Shown: one piece after another, positions 1-9,287 of the stretch | Layout: every line of letters begins with the position of its first letter | How positions within the stretch are numbered: position 1 is the first letter of the stretch | From: Bacteroidales bacterium | GTDB lineage: Bacteria; Bacteroidota; Bacteroidia; Bacteroidales; UBA10428 | Direction: 5' to 3' | DNA length: 64,000 bases | Assembly (NCBI GenBank): GCA_016928305.1 | Contig: JAFGKY010000028.1 | Coordinates: 1 to 64,000, forward strand | Made by a program: the position numbers and the translations under genes | The notes under the pieces: model-generated | Database searches by the model: none | What the model was told of the DNA's origin: nothing | The model's input: only the letters and a program-made list of their open reading frames with translations

Positions 1-585
1 AAGCACAGCCACGTTGATACCGTTTAAACTCATAGAAAAATCTTTTTTAGCGGTGAATGGTTTTTCGTAATTAAACTGACTGAGAACACAGTCAATCGTT
101 ATGTAGTCGGATTTACCATTACAAGGCACAATCACATACACATGCTGGTATGCCTCCTTGTTGTACCTGGTGATCCGGAATTCATGCGGAATTTTCAAAT
201 TGGTAAGGATGCTGGAAACAAAAATTGAGAAGCAGTCACAGTCGATCCCGGTTTTGCGATCTGCCCAGCTCCGGTTAGGCCGGCGCAGTTGTTCCAGGCC
301 TTTCTGATCAAGTTTGTATTGAATATGGTTAAATAAAAAGTCCCAGATGCTCTGACAGGTAGATTGCAGCTTACTTCTTTTAAGGTACCTGGCAATTTCT
401 TTAGTGTCATCAAGGTACTTCCAAACCACCTTTTTCATAAGGTCAACGGTCTCTTCTACTTCGCCGTCCTCGATGATGATCCTGTCCTGTTCCTCCGGTC
501 GGGCAAAGAACCGGTCAAACCAGCTCCCGTCTTTTATCTGCCGGAAACCGGATGATATGTTGGCTTTATGTAAAAAGTTGCTCAT
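1..585 (-). CDS. Transglutaminase-like protein, partial (runs off left edge)
   Basis: Reading the minus strand from an ATG at 585-583 gives 195 codons with no stop to the window edge, so the gene is cut at its 3' end. The start overlaps the stop of the upstream gene (585-1085), which supports translational coupling. The residues look like a papain/transglutaminase core: GIDCDCFS (Cys116/Cys118), QHVYVIV (His148) and YITIDCVL (Asp165), in the order Cys-His-Asp. The N-terminal half is helical and charged with no signal peptide. Such proteins occur in phage-like or integrative elements of Bacteroidota, but I infer the family from motif order only. It could be a structural or processing protein of a mobile element. 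Confidence 0.7.
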   Translation of the reverse strand, partial: MSNFLHKANISSGFRQIKDGSWFDRFFARPEEQDRIIIEDGEVEETVDLMKKVVWKYLDDTKEIARYLKRSKLQSTCQSIWDFLFNHIQYKLDQKGLEQLRRPNRSWADRKTGIDCDCFSIFVSSILTNLKIPHEFRITRYNKEAYQHVYVIVPCNGKSDYITIDCVLSQFNYEKPFTAKKDFSMSLNGINVAVL

Positions 586-1085
586 TACATCAGTTTTTCC
601 GGTACAGATTCATAGTAGATGCCGTTGGCATAGAGGGAGTATTTCATCTCCAAAGGGATGGCCAGGGTAGCTGCAACAGCCTTCATATCCCTCTTCTGGA
701 AAGCAGCGATTAACGCAGGAGCCTTGCCGATAATGCCGGTCAGGTATCCTGCCATGGTTGACCAGGATATGGGTATTTCAATAGTGTCAATATCAGTAGT
801 TGTCAAAGGCTCAATAACGATGTTCTTTTGTTCCGGGCTGTTGCTGGTGATGTATTTGCCGTTGCTGGAAAGCGTAACGACCGGCTTGGTTATGGTCATG
901 CTGTTTTTGGTCGGGTTCTGTATTTTGATTTCTGTCCGGAAGGCGATCCCTTTCAAATCAACCTTGTGAATGCGTGGATTGGAAAGGTTACTGACCATTT
1001 TGTCCGAAACGGTTTTCATTTTAAAGAGCTTGATAATGCCAAACACCAGGCCCCCTGCGATCCCTATTCCAAGCAGTTTGTTCAT
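585..1085 (-). CDS. LEA14/WHy-like membrane-anchored protein
   Basis: This 166-residue protein starts with a Gly-rich hydrophobic segment (GIGIAGGLVFGIIKLF, residues 6-21) that should act as a membrane anchor. Residues about 45-125 resemble the LEA type 2 / WHy fold: a KIQNPTKNSMTI motif, then alternating strands with a repeated VTLSSNG...ITSNSPE pattern. The WHy domain is a small beta-sandwich; its bacterial role is not known with certainty. The gene is the middle one of a minus-strand operon: its start overlaps the stop of the small membrane gene upstream by 4 bases, and its stop overlaps the next start. The context is a mobile element. Function unassigned. Confidence 0.7.
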   Translation of the reverse strand: MNKLLGIGIAGGLVFGIIKLFKMKTVSDKMVSNLSNPRIHKVDLKGIAFRTEIKIQNPTKNSMTITKPVVTLSSNGKYITSNSPEQKNIVIEPLTTTDIDTIEIPISWSTMAGYLTGIIGKAPALIAAFQKRDMKAVAATLAIPLEMKYSLYANGIYYESVPEKLM

Positions 1086-1300
1086 TTATGTCGTTTAAGG
1101 TAAAACACCGCCTTGTCAATAGCCTTCTTAACCCCATACCCCACCATGGCCGAAATGGCCGCATAAAAAGCTACGTCAATAATACCGGTGAAAGTAATAT
1201 TCGTCAATATCAGCTTGGCCGAAATGGCTTTACCCACGCCACCGCAGATACCGGAGGTAGTGGCTATAAGAGAATTGATTTGAATCTGTGGTACTTGCAT
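1082..1300 (-). CDS. Small membrane protein of mobile-element operon
   Basis: A 72-residue ORF whose stop overlaps the next start by 4 bases (1082-1085), which argues that it is real. It has a Gly-rich first half (SGICGGVGKAISAKLIL) and a hydrophobic stretch around residues 35-58 that fits one or two membrane segments, followed by a basic tail (FYLKRHK). Size and layout would suit a holin-like or small structural membrane protein of a phage-like element, but no family is recognised. It is the first gene of the three-gene operon. No convincing TAnnTTTG promoter is visible in the 180 bases upstream. Confidence 0.55.
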   Translation of the reverse strand: MQVPQIQINSLIATTSGICGGVGKAISAKLILTNITFTGIIDVAFYAAISAMVGYGVKKAIDKAVFYLKRHK

Positions 1301-1482
1301 CTGAGATGAAATTGTGATGCAAGGGTAAGAATTGCTGTTTAAGCTAAATCTATAAAGCTTGGTTTATGTGATAATCTTGTGAATATTAGTCTTATAAAGC
1401 CTAAAATGAGATAAAGTGAAGTTGACTTGAAAACTATAAACTTGGCTAGAATTATCGTAATTGATATTGTCTTTTCGGATTT

Positions 1483-4400
1483 CTAAAAATACGATAACAC
1501 TATTTTTTGAAATATCACTGATTTTTCTGTTCTTAGACTAAGTATATAAACACCATTATTGGACATTTTCCCATTTTCATTCTGGCATGGCCAATATAAT
1601 TTATATTCCCCTACCTGTTTAAATCCGTCTTCAATTAAACTAATTTTTTGGCCTAAAACATTATAAATCTCAATTGTTACTTTTGCACTTTCAACTATTC
1701 CATATTCAATGTTAATATAATTTTTAAATGGATTTGGATAGACTTTTAAAAGATTTTCAGTGCTTTTAATAACTTCCGGACTTTCAATATCTGTTATTAT
1801 AGATAGATCAATATCAAAGGAATCAGGTTGATTTTCAATATTTCCAACATGATCTTTTGCAATGCTGTAAAAACGGTAATAATGGTCATTTTCAGCATTA
1901 AAGGTTGCATTATTGGATGTTGTGTCAGATAGCCATTTAACATAAGCCGAGCCATCGTCAGAATAATAAACATCATAACCTTTGATACCTGATCCATTCG
2001 TGTCATCACTTCCGGACCAATGGATATTAAATTTGTTTGTATTACCAATTCTTACTGCAGAATATATAGCACTATTGGGAGACTGTGCATCGATGGTATT
2101 AATTACTTCATTTGTAGTTACAGGTGGATTGACATCGAATATAATACTTGCCCTATTATTTATAAAAGTCCCCGGTAATATGACATCCTTTGGAAAAATA
2201 GAAAAACTAACAAATCCTTCGCCTTCTGGAGATCGTTTGTTTGGGGGCAAGATATCTCCTAGACCTCCATATGTCAAATCAATTCCTGTAAAATGCCAGT
2301 TTAAAATTCCCTTTATTTGATCCAGGGAAATTTTGAAAGATAAATCGGTACTATCATTTAGACTGATAGTATCATTATAAGACAGATTTGAATCTGGTAA
2401 TGATATCAATACGTTCCCTATCTTAATTTGTTCAAAAATTAATGAATTCCAATCCAAATCAGTATCCAAAGTATCAATAATTTGTATTTCCTGTGCCGCT
2501 GCGTGGGCTGAATCAGCATTTTCAAAATAAATAAAATATTTAATATTTTTTTTATTTTTTATATAGCATTGTGAATTAAAACCTGTAGGTCCTATTTTTT
2601 CGTTGGGATCAATAGACGACACTATTACGGGTTCTATCTGCCATTGAGCATTATTAATGGTTTCGTGAAGTTTTGCCCGCTGTTCATCTTGTTCATCTAA
2701 GTATTTAATATACTCAATAGTCCATGGATAAATTCCAGATTTATCTGTGTCATAAAAATCATGATATCCAGTGACAATTAAGCGTTGCAATCCTGGTGTT
2801 AATAATAACTCATCCTTACCACCTATCTTTTCGGGATCAGATAAATTAACAAGATTTATCTTTGCCCCCTTCTCATAAGAATATTCAATCGCACCAACAC
2901 AACTCATTCCCGATTTTATGTTTTTTCCACCTAGAAATTTAAATTTTACACTATCATCAATTAATTGCTGATATACATTTACAATAGCATTACGATCAGC
3001 GTCTGATAATACTTTTGGTTCAACTGGATCAAAAACCGTAGCACCATGTTGCATCATAATGCTTTTCCATTCCTTATAATCTATAGGCATTTTATAACCT
3101 TTATTAAATAAATACAAATCCAGAACTTTATTATTACCAGCAGAAATCGCTTCATGACCCCAAGGATTAGTATAATCAGGGCTTACATATAAAATAGAAG
3201 CTTTTGGTGGATTGTCAGCATTATATATATAAGTAGTTTTGAATGTAGATTTTTGTTTAGATGAGAATTGCATTGACCTTTCAATTTCTGAAATTTGATA
3301 TGGAAAATATCTTATGAAATCTGCCTTAATTTCAAAATGCGAAGAGCCACTATTAGGTGTGATATTAATCGGAATTATCTTTCTACATCCTGGTTTAATG
3401 ATAGGAATCCAAACACCCCATACGTTACTTGAATTAAAATCATATGAACTTTGAAAATCAATATAGCGATCATCTGTCAATGAATCAATTAAGATATTAT
3501 TATTTGTCCAATCGGATATAGATATAAAAAGATTAACATCGGAAACAATCATATTACCGTCATTAAAACATTCTACCCAAAAATGAGATTCCCGACCTAG
3601 TCTAACTTGATTGCGACCCATTATATCAATCGATAGACTAATATTTGCTTCTTGAATATTTAAACCACTTGATAAAACTTTACTTAAACCATAATTATTT
3701 TTAATTTCTACATCCCAATTTCCTAAGGGCCTACCTGTTAAATCAAGGGTCGAAATTATCTTATTTTGATTATTCACATAAGTATTTGAAGAGATTATAT
3801 CCTGATATCCTTTTCTTCTTAACCTTACCTCACAATCATTTGTAAATCCAAAACCTTCGAGGGTAATTTCAATAATCCCTTGATTATTAGCTATATTCGG
3901 TGAAATCTTAGATATTGAGAAATCGAGAAGATCATTTTTAAGCCACAATAATGTTTTATACATTATATGATTTCTATCATCGGAATTATTAATTGCCTCA
4001 AATCCAAATCCTAAATAAACAACCTTATAATTACCATTATCAATACTGAGAGCAACTGAATTACCAGAAGCATCAGATTTTAATATTGAGACTGCAGGGG
4101 TAATAGTATTAATCGCACACAATTGCCACTGATTAATGGCTCCATCACCTTCAAAAATTGAAAATGTAAGCCCGTCAGTTATTTTATTATTATCAATACC
4201 ATTCAAAACCAATTCATCATTTCTGTCAGAAATGTAATTAGCGTGAATATAATTTTTATAAAAACCGGTACCTTTCAGATACGTTCCAATAAACTGACCT
4301 GAAATAAACAGCCTGCCCCCTGAATCCAGAAAGTTTGAGAGATTCGCTTGTACTTCTGTTTCTTTGATATATCCGTCTCGAAGCGGTGAAAACCATATGA

Positions 4401-5688
4401 TAATATCATCCCTGTACTTATTTAATGTATTACTGTTCGGTATCCCGGATAAGGAACAATCCCAGATGTCATAGTCAATGTTAATTTCATCAAGGGCTTC
4501 AGAATAATAGGGCAGAAACTTATGGGAATTCCTGGCTTTACTATCATAAACCAATAAAACGTGGGATTTCTTTATGAAGGTATCATTAGAATCCAACGTA
4601 ACCACGTCCTTAGGATAATTATATGTTTCTCCATCAGGACCTCCATATACTCCGATATCATTTCGGGAATTGTCCTTATCGTTAAATTTTGCTTCTGGAT
4701 TACCAGCATCAATACAATTTGAACCATTCTGTAAATGAAAATCCCCAATCTTTTCATTAACAAACAAAGGATTGACATCAATGTTTTCAATGCCTATTGC
4801 CCCACCCAGTATATTTGAATAAGAAACAACAATTGAGCTGGTATTAATTGCTATCTCCTGAGGAAAATTGTTTCTAATAACAGAATTTTGTACAACAGGA
4901 TTAGAGTGATCACCACAAAAGATTCCTCCGCTCGTACCATAGGCATTATTATTTGTTATTACGCAATTCAAAATTTCAGGATTTGAGTTATACCAGCATG
5001 TGATACCGCCATCAAAATCGGAAATATTATCAGAAACAACAGTATTTCTGATAATCGGGCTGCTTTTACTTAGGAAAATACCAGCTGCATGAATTGAATA
5101 ATTATTCTGTACCACACTGTTAATTATCACAGGTTCTGAATTATAAATACCAATTCCTCCGGCATGGTCCGCGGAACGATTATTATATACAATTACATCC
5201 TCAATTTTCGGTTTTGCAGAATCAGTACAATGGATCCCTCCAGCTCCCTCAATAGTGGCAGAATTGTTTGTGATAAATAAATGTTTAATTACCGGGCTGG
5301 ATTTATAACAAAATATTCCTCCGGCATTATCACTCTGTCCATTCTGTAACGTGAATCCATAAATCACAGATAAGGAGTCTTCCCGGTTTGAAAAATTGAC
5401 AACAACACCATTCTTATGTCCATCGATAGTTGTATTGGTAATAAAGCTGGTATCACCAGTTGTTAAATATTTCGAACCTACTACAACATCTTTCCCCTTG
5501 AAATCAATATTCTCATAATAAATTCCCGGGTTTACTAATACGGTATCGCCACTGATTGAATTATCAATAGCATCCTGAATAGTGGAATAATGATCAGGTA
5601 CTATATGTATTTGTGCAACTATTTTACCTATGAAAGTACCTTGATGAAGCACCAAACAGAATAAAAGAAATGTCCTTATGTTTTTCAT
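1483..5688 (-). CDS. Secreted parallel beta-helix protein with T9SS sorting domain
   Basis: This 1401-residue protein has an N-terminal signal peptide (FLLFCLVLHQGTFIGKIVAQ). Residues about 30-340 form a right-handed parallel beta-helix: a roughly 36-residue motif of the type GGI...SNPVI.N.VI.NN recurs about five times. Around 375-590 lies a region resembling a type-1 glutamine amidotransferase/ThuA-like fold (FLDSGGRLFISGQ), followed by an IPT-like segment. Residues about 1020-1170, starting at SIDPNEKIGP, match the conserved domain often found before the sorting tail. An Fn3-like segment follows, then a type A C-terminal sorting domain from LKVYPNPF to the end. The product should leave the cell through the type IX system and be surface-bound or released. 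The ligand is unknown. It lies inside the island and is more AT-rich than the core genes. Confidence 0.85.
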   Translation of the reverse strand: MKNIRTFLLFCLVLHQGTFIGKIVAQIHIVPDHYSTIQDAIDNSISGDTVLVNPGIYYENIDFKGKDVVVGSKYLTTGDTSFITNTTIDGHKNGVVVNFSNREDSLSVIYGFTLQNGQSDNAGGIFCYKSSPVIKHLFITNNSATIEGAGGIHCTDSAKPKIEDVIVYNNRSADHAGGIGIYNSEPVIINSVVQNNYSIHAAGIFLSKSSPIIRNTVVSDNISDFDGGITCWYNSNPEILNCVITNNNAYGTSGGIFCGDHSNPVVQNSVIRNNFPQEIAINTSSIVVSYSNILGGAIGIENIDVNPLFVNEKIGDFHLQNGSNCIDAGNPEAKFNDKDNSRNDIGVYGGPDGETYNYPKDVVTLDSNDTFIKKSHVLLVYDSKARNSHKFLPYYSEALDEINIDYDIWDCSLSGIPNSNTLNKYRDDIIIWFSPLRDGYIKETEVQANLSNFLDSGGRLFISGQFIGTYLKGTGFYKNYIHANYISDRNDELVLNGIDNNKITDGLTFSIFEGDGAINQWQLCAINTITPAVSILKSDASGNSVALSIDNGNYKVVYLGFGFEAINNSDDRNHIMYKTLLWLKNDLLDFSISKISPNIANNQGIIEITLEGFGFTNDCEVRLRRKGYQDIISSNTYVNNQNKIISTLDLTGRPLGNWDVEIKNNYGLSKVLSSGLNIQEANISLSIDIMGRNQVRLGRESHFWVECFNDGNMIVSDVNLFISISDWTNNNILIDSLTDDRYIDFQSSYDFNSSNVWGVWIPIIKPGCRKIIPINITPNSGSSHFEIKADFIRYFPYQISEIERSMQFSSKQKSTFKTTYIYNADNPPKASILYVSPDYTNPWGHEAISAGNNKVLDLYLFNKGYKMPIDYKEWKSIMMQHGATVFDPVEPKVLSDADRNAIVNVYQQLIDDSVKFKFLGGKNIKSGMSCVGAIEYSYEKGAKINLVNLSDPEKIGGKDELLLTPGLQRLIVTGYHDFYDTDKSGIYPWTIEYIKYLDEQDEQRAKLHETINNAQWQIEPVIVSSIDPNEKIGPTGFNSQCYIKNKKNIKYFIYFENADSAHAAAQEIQIIDTLDTDLDWNSLIFEQIKIGNVLISLPDSNLSYNDTISLNDSTDLSFKISLDQIKGILNWHFTGIDLTYGGLGDILPPNKRSPEGEGFVSFSIFPKDVILPGTFINNRASIIFDVNPPVTTNEVINTIDAQSPNSAIYSAVRIGNTNKFNIHWSGSDDTNGSGIKGYDVYYSDDGSAYVKWLSDTTSNNATFNAENDHYYRFYSIAKDHVGNIENQPDSFDIDLSIITDIESPEVIKSTENLLKVYPNPFKNYINIEYGIVESAKVTIEIYNVLGQKISLIEDGFKQVGEYKLYWPCQNENGKMSNNGVYILSLRTEKSVIFQKIVLSYF

Positions 5689-5937
5689 GGAGGTTTATAA
5701 TTAAAGTAAGTATGCAGGGAATGTTTTATATACAAAATACTCTGGCTATTATTATGAAATGTACAAAATTGTATCTTATAAATCAATAATTTACAGCGTT
5801 ATTTGATGAAAACATATTTATTGACTTTTTTAATCATGAAATAATGCTTAGGGCATATTTTAAAACTTCTTTTTACAGAAAGTATTTAGACTTACTTTTG
5901 CATATAAGAATTCTATTGGTAGGAGGAATTTTTATTC

Positions 5938-6165
5938 CTAATAAGGAGGATCAAAATGCCCCACCAACACCTTTACCTGTTTTGGCGTGAAATATTTTGA
6001 GCGTTTTTTCCAATTAATCTCAATAAGTTTCTGAACAAGTTGAGGGCAGGTATGGATCCACTGGCTGAACATCCTGGAGGCTGATGCTTTGGCAATATGC
6101 GGAAAATATAACTGTGCCAGTTCTCCGAAACCGTAGGTGCGAATTTGAAACTCCTTATGATCCAT
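5938..6165 (-). CDS. DUF4248 family protein
   Basis: A 75-residue protein with the layout of DUF4248: an N-terminal RTYGFGELAQLYFP motif, a central Trp-containing helix (SQWIHTCPQLVQKL) and a C-terminal FTPKQVKVLV segment. The family is small, restricted largely to Bacteroidales, and found mostly in integrative elements and prophages; the fold suggests a DNA-binding or adaptor role, but function is unknown. It is a single minus-strand gene between the beta-helix protein and the ATPase, consistent with a mobile-element cargo or control gene. A small hairpin (AGGAAT-TTTT-ATTCCT) lies at its 3' end, around 5927-5941. Confidence 0.8.
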   Translation of the reverse strand: MDHKEFQIRTYGFGELAQLYFPHIAKASASRMFSQWIHTCPQLVQKLIEINWKKRSKYFTPKQVKVLVGHFDPPY

Positions 6166-6503
6166 AGTATTATCCGTTGATTGAACAAAGATAATACAAA
6201 TGATTCGAAAAACATCGTAAATGACTGTATATCATATTGATAAAGCAAAATAGGAAAAAATAGTGTAAAAAAGTGAATGGGCTTAGTGAATCACTAATTT
6301 TATAGCCAATTGAAACTGAAGGAGAAGTTATACTTCATAACAACAGAAATTGCAGTCAAAATTTATCATATAAACCGTTCCCAATTAACTAATTTAGTAT
6401 ATTGAAAATGGTTTTACTAATGCTACAAGAATGTTACCTGCAACCCTAATAGATGCCACAGAAGTGACCATATACATTTTATAAAAAGATAAAAATCAAT
6501 AAA
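6166..6503. other. Intergenic gap in the accessory island
   Basis: This 338-base AT-rich gap separates the divergent DUF4248 gene (minus) and the ATPase gene (plus), so it should hold both promoters. I see no good TTG-N19-TAnnTTTG pair, no ORF with family features and no attC-like palindrome of the kind found after the ATPase gene. The closest -7 candidate for the ATPase is TACATTTT near 6473. Confidence 0.5.
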
Positions 6504-9056
6504 ATGGCATTAAAAAGCTTAACCGAGGAAATTCATGATTGGATTGGGAGATTAGAATATTGGGAACAATGGTTAGCAATTAAAATTTTAAGCAAGCAAA
6601 CGATTACAGACAGTGATGTTAAACTTGCTTACAAGTATTTTTTAGAAGACAATGGACTAGCAGAAAAGAAAACTGCACAGCCGAAAATTAAAATAGCTCC
6701 AGCTTCATCAAGTGCTGCAATTACCGAAGATTTTCTGTTAAGTGAAATAAAAGGAATCAAAGGAATAAATGCTTTGAAAGACGAGCAAAGTATCCCCATT
6801 TCAAAAAACTTATCGATTTTGTACGGAGATAACGGAGTTGGGAAAAGTGGCTACATCAGAATTTTGAACAATGCTTTCTTATCCAGAGGAGATAAAACTT
6901 TACACAACAATATTTATTCAACTGTAAGGCCCAAAGAAAAAAGCTGTGTATTTAAATTCATAGATTCTACCAACGAGTATGAGTTGAAATTTCCTGATGA
7001 TTCCCAAAGTTATGAGTTTAGTTGTTATTCCGTTTTTGATACTTTCAGCATAACAGCACACTTAACTGCTGAAAATGTTATTCAGTTTCTTCCAAATGGA
7101 TTAGAATTCTTCGATGCTTTTTCCAGCGCAGTTACAAGGGTTCAGGAATTACTTGAAAATGATATTCGCAATAATTCACCTGCAAATGATTTTATTGACT
7201 TCTTTGATAATGAGACAAGCGTAAAAAAACTTGTTGAGAATTTAAGCGGTGCATCTGATTTGAAGGTTATACTAGAAAAATCAAAAATATCTTCCGAAGA
7301 ACTTATAAGACTTGCAGCACTTGAAAAGAGTTTAATTGATTTGAAGAAAGTTGATGTTACGAAAAAGGTAAAGAGTTTAAGAAAAATCCAAGAGCAATTA
7401 GTAGAACTTAAAGACGAATTTGAAACTCTTAATGATTTTTTTTCTGAGACTGAGATCGGAAAATTGAAAAAGTTACTCCGTGATTATTTGCACAATAAAC
7501 AATTATCAGCAAGCGAAGGATTAGCACAATTCAAAACTGAATATATTGGAAGCATTGGAAGTGATGAATGGAAAGATTTATTGGTTGCTGCAAAAGCATT
7601 TGCAGAGATTCAATATGAAGATGAAAATTTATATCCAGCCGAAAATGATTTTTGTTTACTCTGTCATCAACCTTTAAGTAAAGAAGCTAAACAACTTATT
7701 GAAGCATATTGGAAATACTTAACCAGTAATGCGGAAAAAGATTTAAAAGAAATTGTAGATAAAATTAATGAGCAGCACACTGACTTAATAGAGTTGGACA
7801 CAAAAGTTTTGTCTGAAGATTCGGTTATATCTGAATGGCTTAAAGAAAATTCAGAAGCCAATTTGACGATTTGGAATGCACAAATAAAATCTGTTGAAAC
7901 TTTGAGAAAGCAGATTGTAGCTGTATTGAAAAGTAAAAAATGGAATGATGAAATTACCACCAAGCAAATTTCGCTAAAGGCATTTCCTCTAATTGAGAAA
8001 TCCATTCAAGAAAAGATTTCTAGTTTCAATGAAGCGGAAGTAAATAGAAAAATAAAACTTACTGAAAAGGAAATTCAAGAATTAAAAGACAGAAAAAAAC
8101 TTGCGACACTTGTTTTAAAGATTTCAGAGTTCATTACTAAACGCAAGTGGGCTGCGAAGGCAAACACAAAAACATTCAATACAAGAAAAATCACTCAACA
8201 GCAAAAAGATTTGTTTACAAAATTTGTTACAGATGAGTATGTTAAAATTTTCAATCAAGAATGTGAAAAATTGGATGCAAAATTTGGAATTAATATTTCA
8301 CAAAGGGCAGTCAAGGGAAACACTTTGAAGCATCTTGTTTTAGCAGGATGGACGCCAAGCCAAATTCTAAGCGAAGGTGAACAGCGTGCAATTTCATTGG
8401 CAGATTTTCTCACGGAAGCACAAATGGGAACCAAGAACAAGGGAATTATTTTTGACGACCCTGTTAATTCACTTGACCATATAAGAAGGCAAACTATTGC
8501 AGAACGGCTTGTTGAAGAATCAAAAGTTCGTCAGGTAATTGTTTTCACACACGACATTACTTTTTTGCTTGCACTTCAAACTTTGGCAGCAGAAGAAGCT
8601 GTTGATTGTCTTGTAACAACAATGAGAAAAATTGGCAATACTCCTGGTATAATCAACAGTTCTCTTCCTTGGCTTGCTTCAAATGTAAAAGAGAGGGTAA
8701 AGAAATTAAACGAAGCAATTCCAAATCTAAAAAAAGCAGAATCAGGAACAGACCCTGATTATTACTATGAAGAAGCAAAAAAATGGTGTGGTCTTTTGCG
8801 TGAAACGTGGGAAAGAGCAGTTGAAGAAATATTACTTAATGATGCCGTTCAGAGATTCTCACCTGCTATACAGACAAAACGATTAGAAAGAGCGAAATTT
8901 ACACCTGATTTATATAAAGAAATTGAAAAGGGTATGTCTGACTGTTCTGATTGGGTGCATGATCAAGCCAGAGCAATTAATAATCCACCACCTAAAGTAG
9001 TCAAGTTGGAAGCATTTCTAACTATATTCAGTGAGTTTGTAAAAAAGTGTAGATAA
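6504..9056 (+). CDS. SMC/RloC-like ABC-ATPase with zinc hook (AAA_13 type), candidate defence protein
   Basis: This 850-residue cytosolic protein has an ABC/SMC-type ATPase head split by a long coiled coil. Visible motifs are Walker A GDNGVGKS (108-115), a zinc-hook-like CLLC (Cys384, Cys387) at the turn of the coiled coil, the ABC signature SEGEQRA (from 623), Walker B IIFDDP (Asp651/652) and a His-switch FTHD near 680. This order matches AAA_13 proteins, the group that includes the anticodon nucleases PrrC and RloC. The C-terminal domain carries Arg766-x3-Glu770 and a His at 819, comparable to the Arg-Glu-His triad of PrrC (R320-x3-E324-H356), so RNase activity is a reasonable but unproven inference. 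It stands alone, followed by an attC-like spacer, with no restriction-modification genes next to it. Confidence is high for the ATPase and moderate for nuclease function. Confidence 0.8.
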   Translation: MALKSLTEEIHDWIGRLEYWEQWLAIKILSKQTITDSDVKLAYKYFLEDNGLAEKKTAQPKIKIAPASSSAAITEDFLLSEIKGIKGINALKDEQSIPISKNLSILYGDNGVGKSGYIRILNNAFLSRGDKTLHNNIYSTVRPKEKSCVFKFIDSTNEYELKFPDDSQSYEFSCYSVFDTFSITAHLTAENVIQFLPNGLEFFDAFSSAVTRVQELLENDIRNNSPANDFIDFFDNETSVKKLVENLSGASDLKVILEKSKISSEELIRLAALEKSLIDLKKVDVTKKVKSLRKIQEQLVELKDEFETLNDFFSETEIGKLKKLLRDYLHNKQLSASEGLAQFKTEYIGSIGSDEWKDLLVAAKAFAEIQYEDENLYPAENDFCLLCHQPLSKEAKQLIEAYWKYLTSNAEKDLKEIVDKINEQHTDLIELDTKVLSEDSVISEWLKENSEANLTIWNAQIKSVETLRKQIVAVLKSKKWNDEITTKQISLKAFPLIEKSIQEKISSFNEAEVNRKIKLTEKEIQELKDRKKLATLVLKISEFITKRKWAAKANTKTFNTRKITQQQKDLFTKFVTDEYVKIFNQECEKLDAKFGINISQRAVKGNTLKHLVLAGWTPSQILSEGEQRAISLADFLTEAQMGTKNKGIIFDDPVNSLDHIRRQTIAERLVEESKVRQVIVFTHDITFLLALQTLAAEEAVDCLVTTMRKIGNTPGIINSSLPWLASNVKERVKKLNEAIPNLKKAESGTDPDYYYEEAKKWCGLLRETWERAVEEILLNDAVQRFSPAIQTKRLERAKFTPDLYKEIEKGMSDCSDWVHDQARAINNPPPKVVKLEAFLTIFSEFVKKCR

Positions 9057-9115
9057 TAAAAAGATTTATCACATGAGAGTAGCATTGATATACAGATAGT
9101 CAGAAGGGCAGCAGG

Positions 9116-9243
9116 TAACAGGCGGTATATTTTATTGCCGTGTTAGTGCGGGTTTCAGCGTTTCTGCAATTAATAAACATTCGTGTAACTTGACAGGACA
9201 GTGCTTCGAAATCGGCAACAAAAACATACCGCCAAACCGTTAG
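9116..9243 (+). repeat. attC-like palindromic spacer
   Basis: Between the ATPase gene and the next gene lies a 128-base imperfect palindrome. The outer arms are GGCGGTATATTTTATTGCCG (9121-9140) and a near-complement at 9213-9233 (CGGCAA...ATACCGCC). Just outside them are TAAC (9116-9119) and CGTTAGG (9238-9244), the layout of the R'' and R' core sites of integron attC recombination sites. The length is close to that of Vibrio-type attC sites. No integron integrase gene is in the window. It could instead be a structured RNA or a terminator-like repeat. Confidence 0.5.
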
Positions 9244-9287
9244 GAGGCATACAAAGACCTTTACATCAAATTTGAAAGACTGATAAG

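Noticed and set aside
195..413. 72-residue minus-strand frame
   Set aside because: It is a shifted frame within the partial transglutaminase-like gene (1-585).
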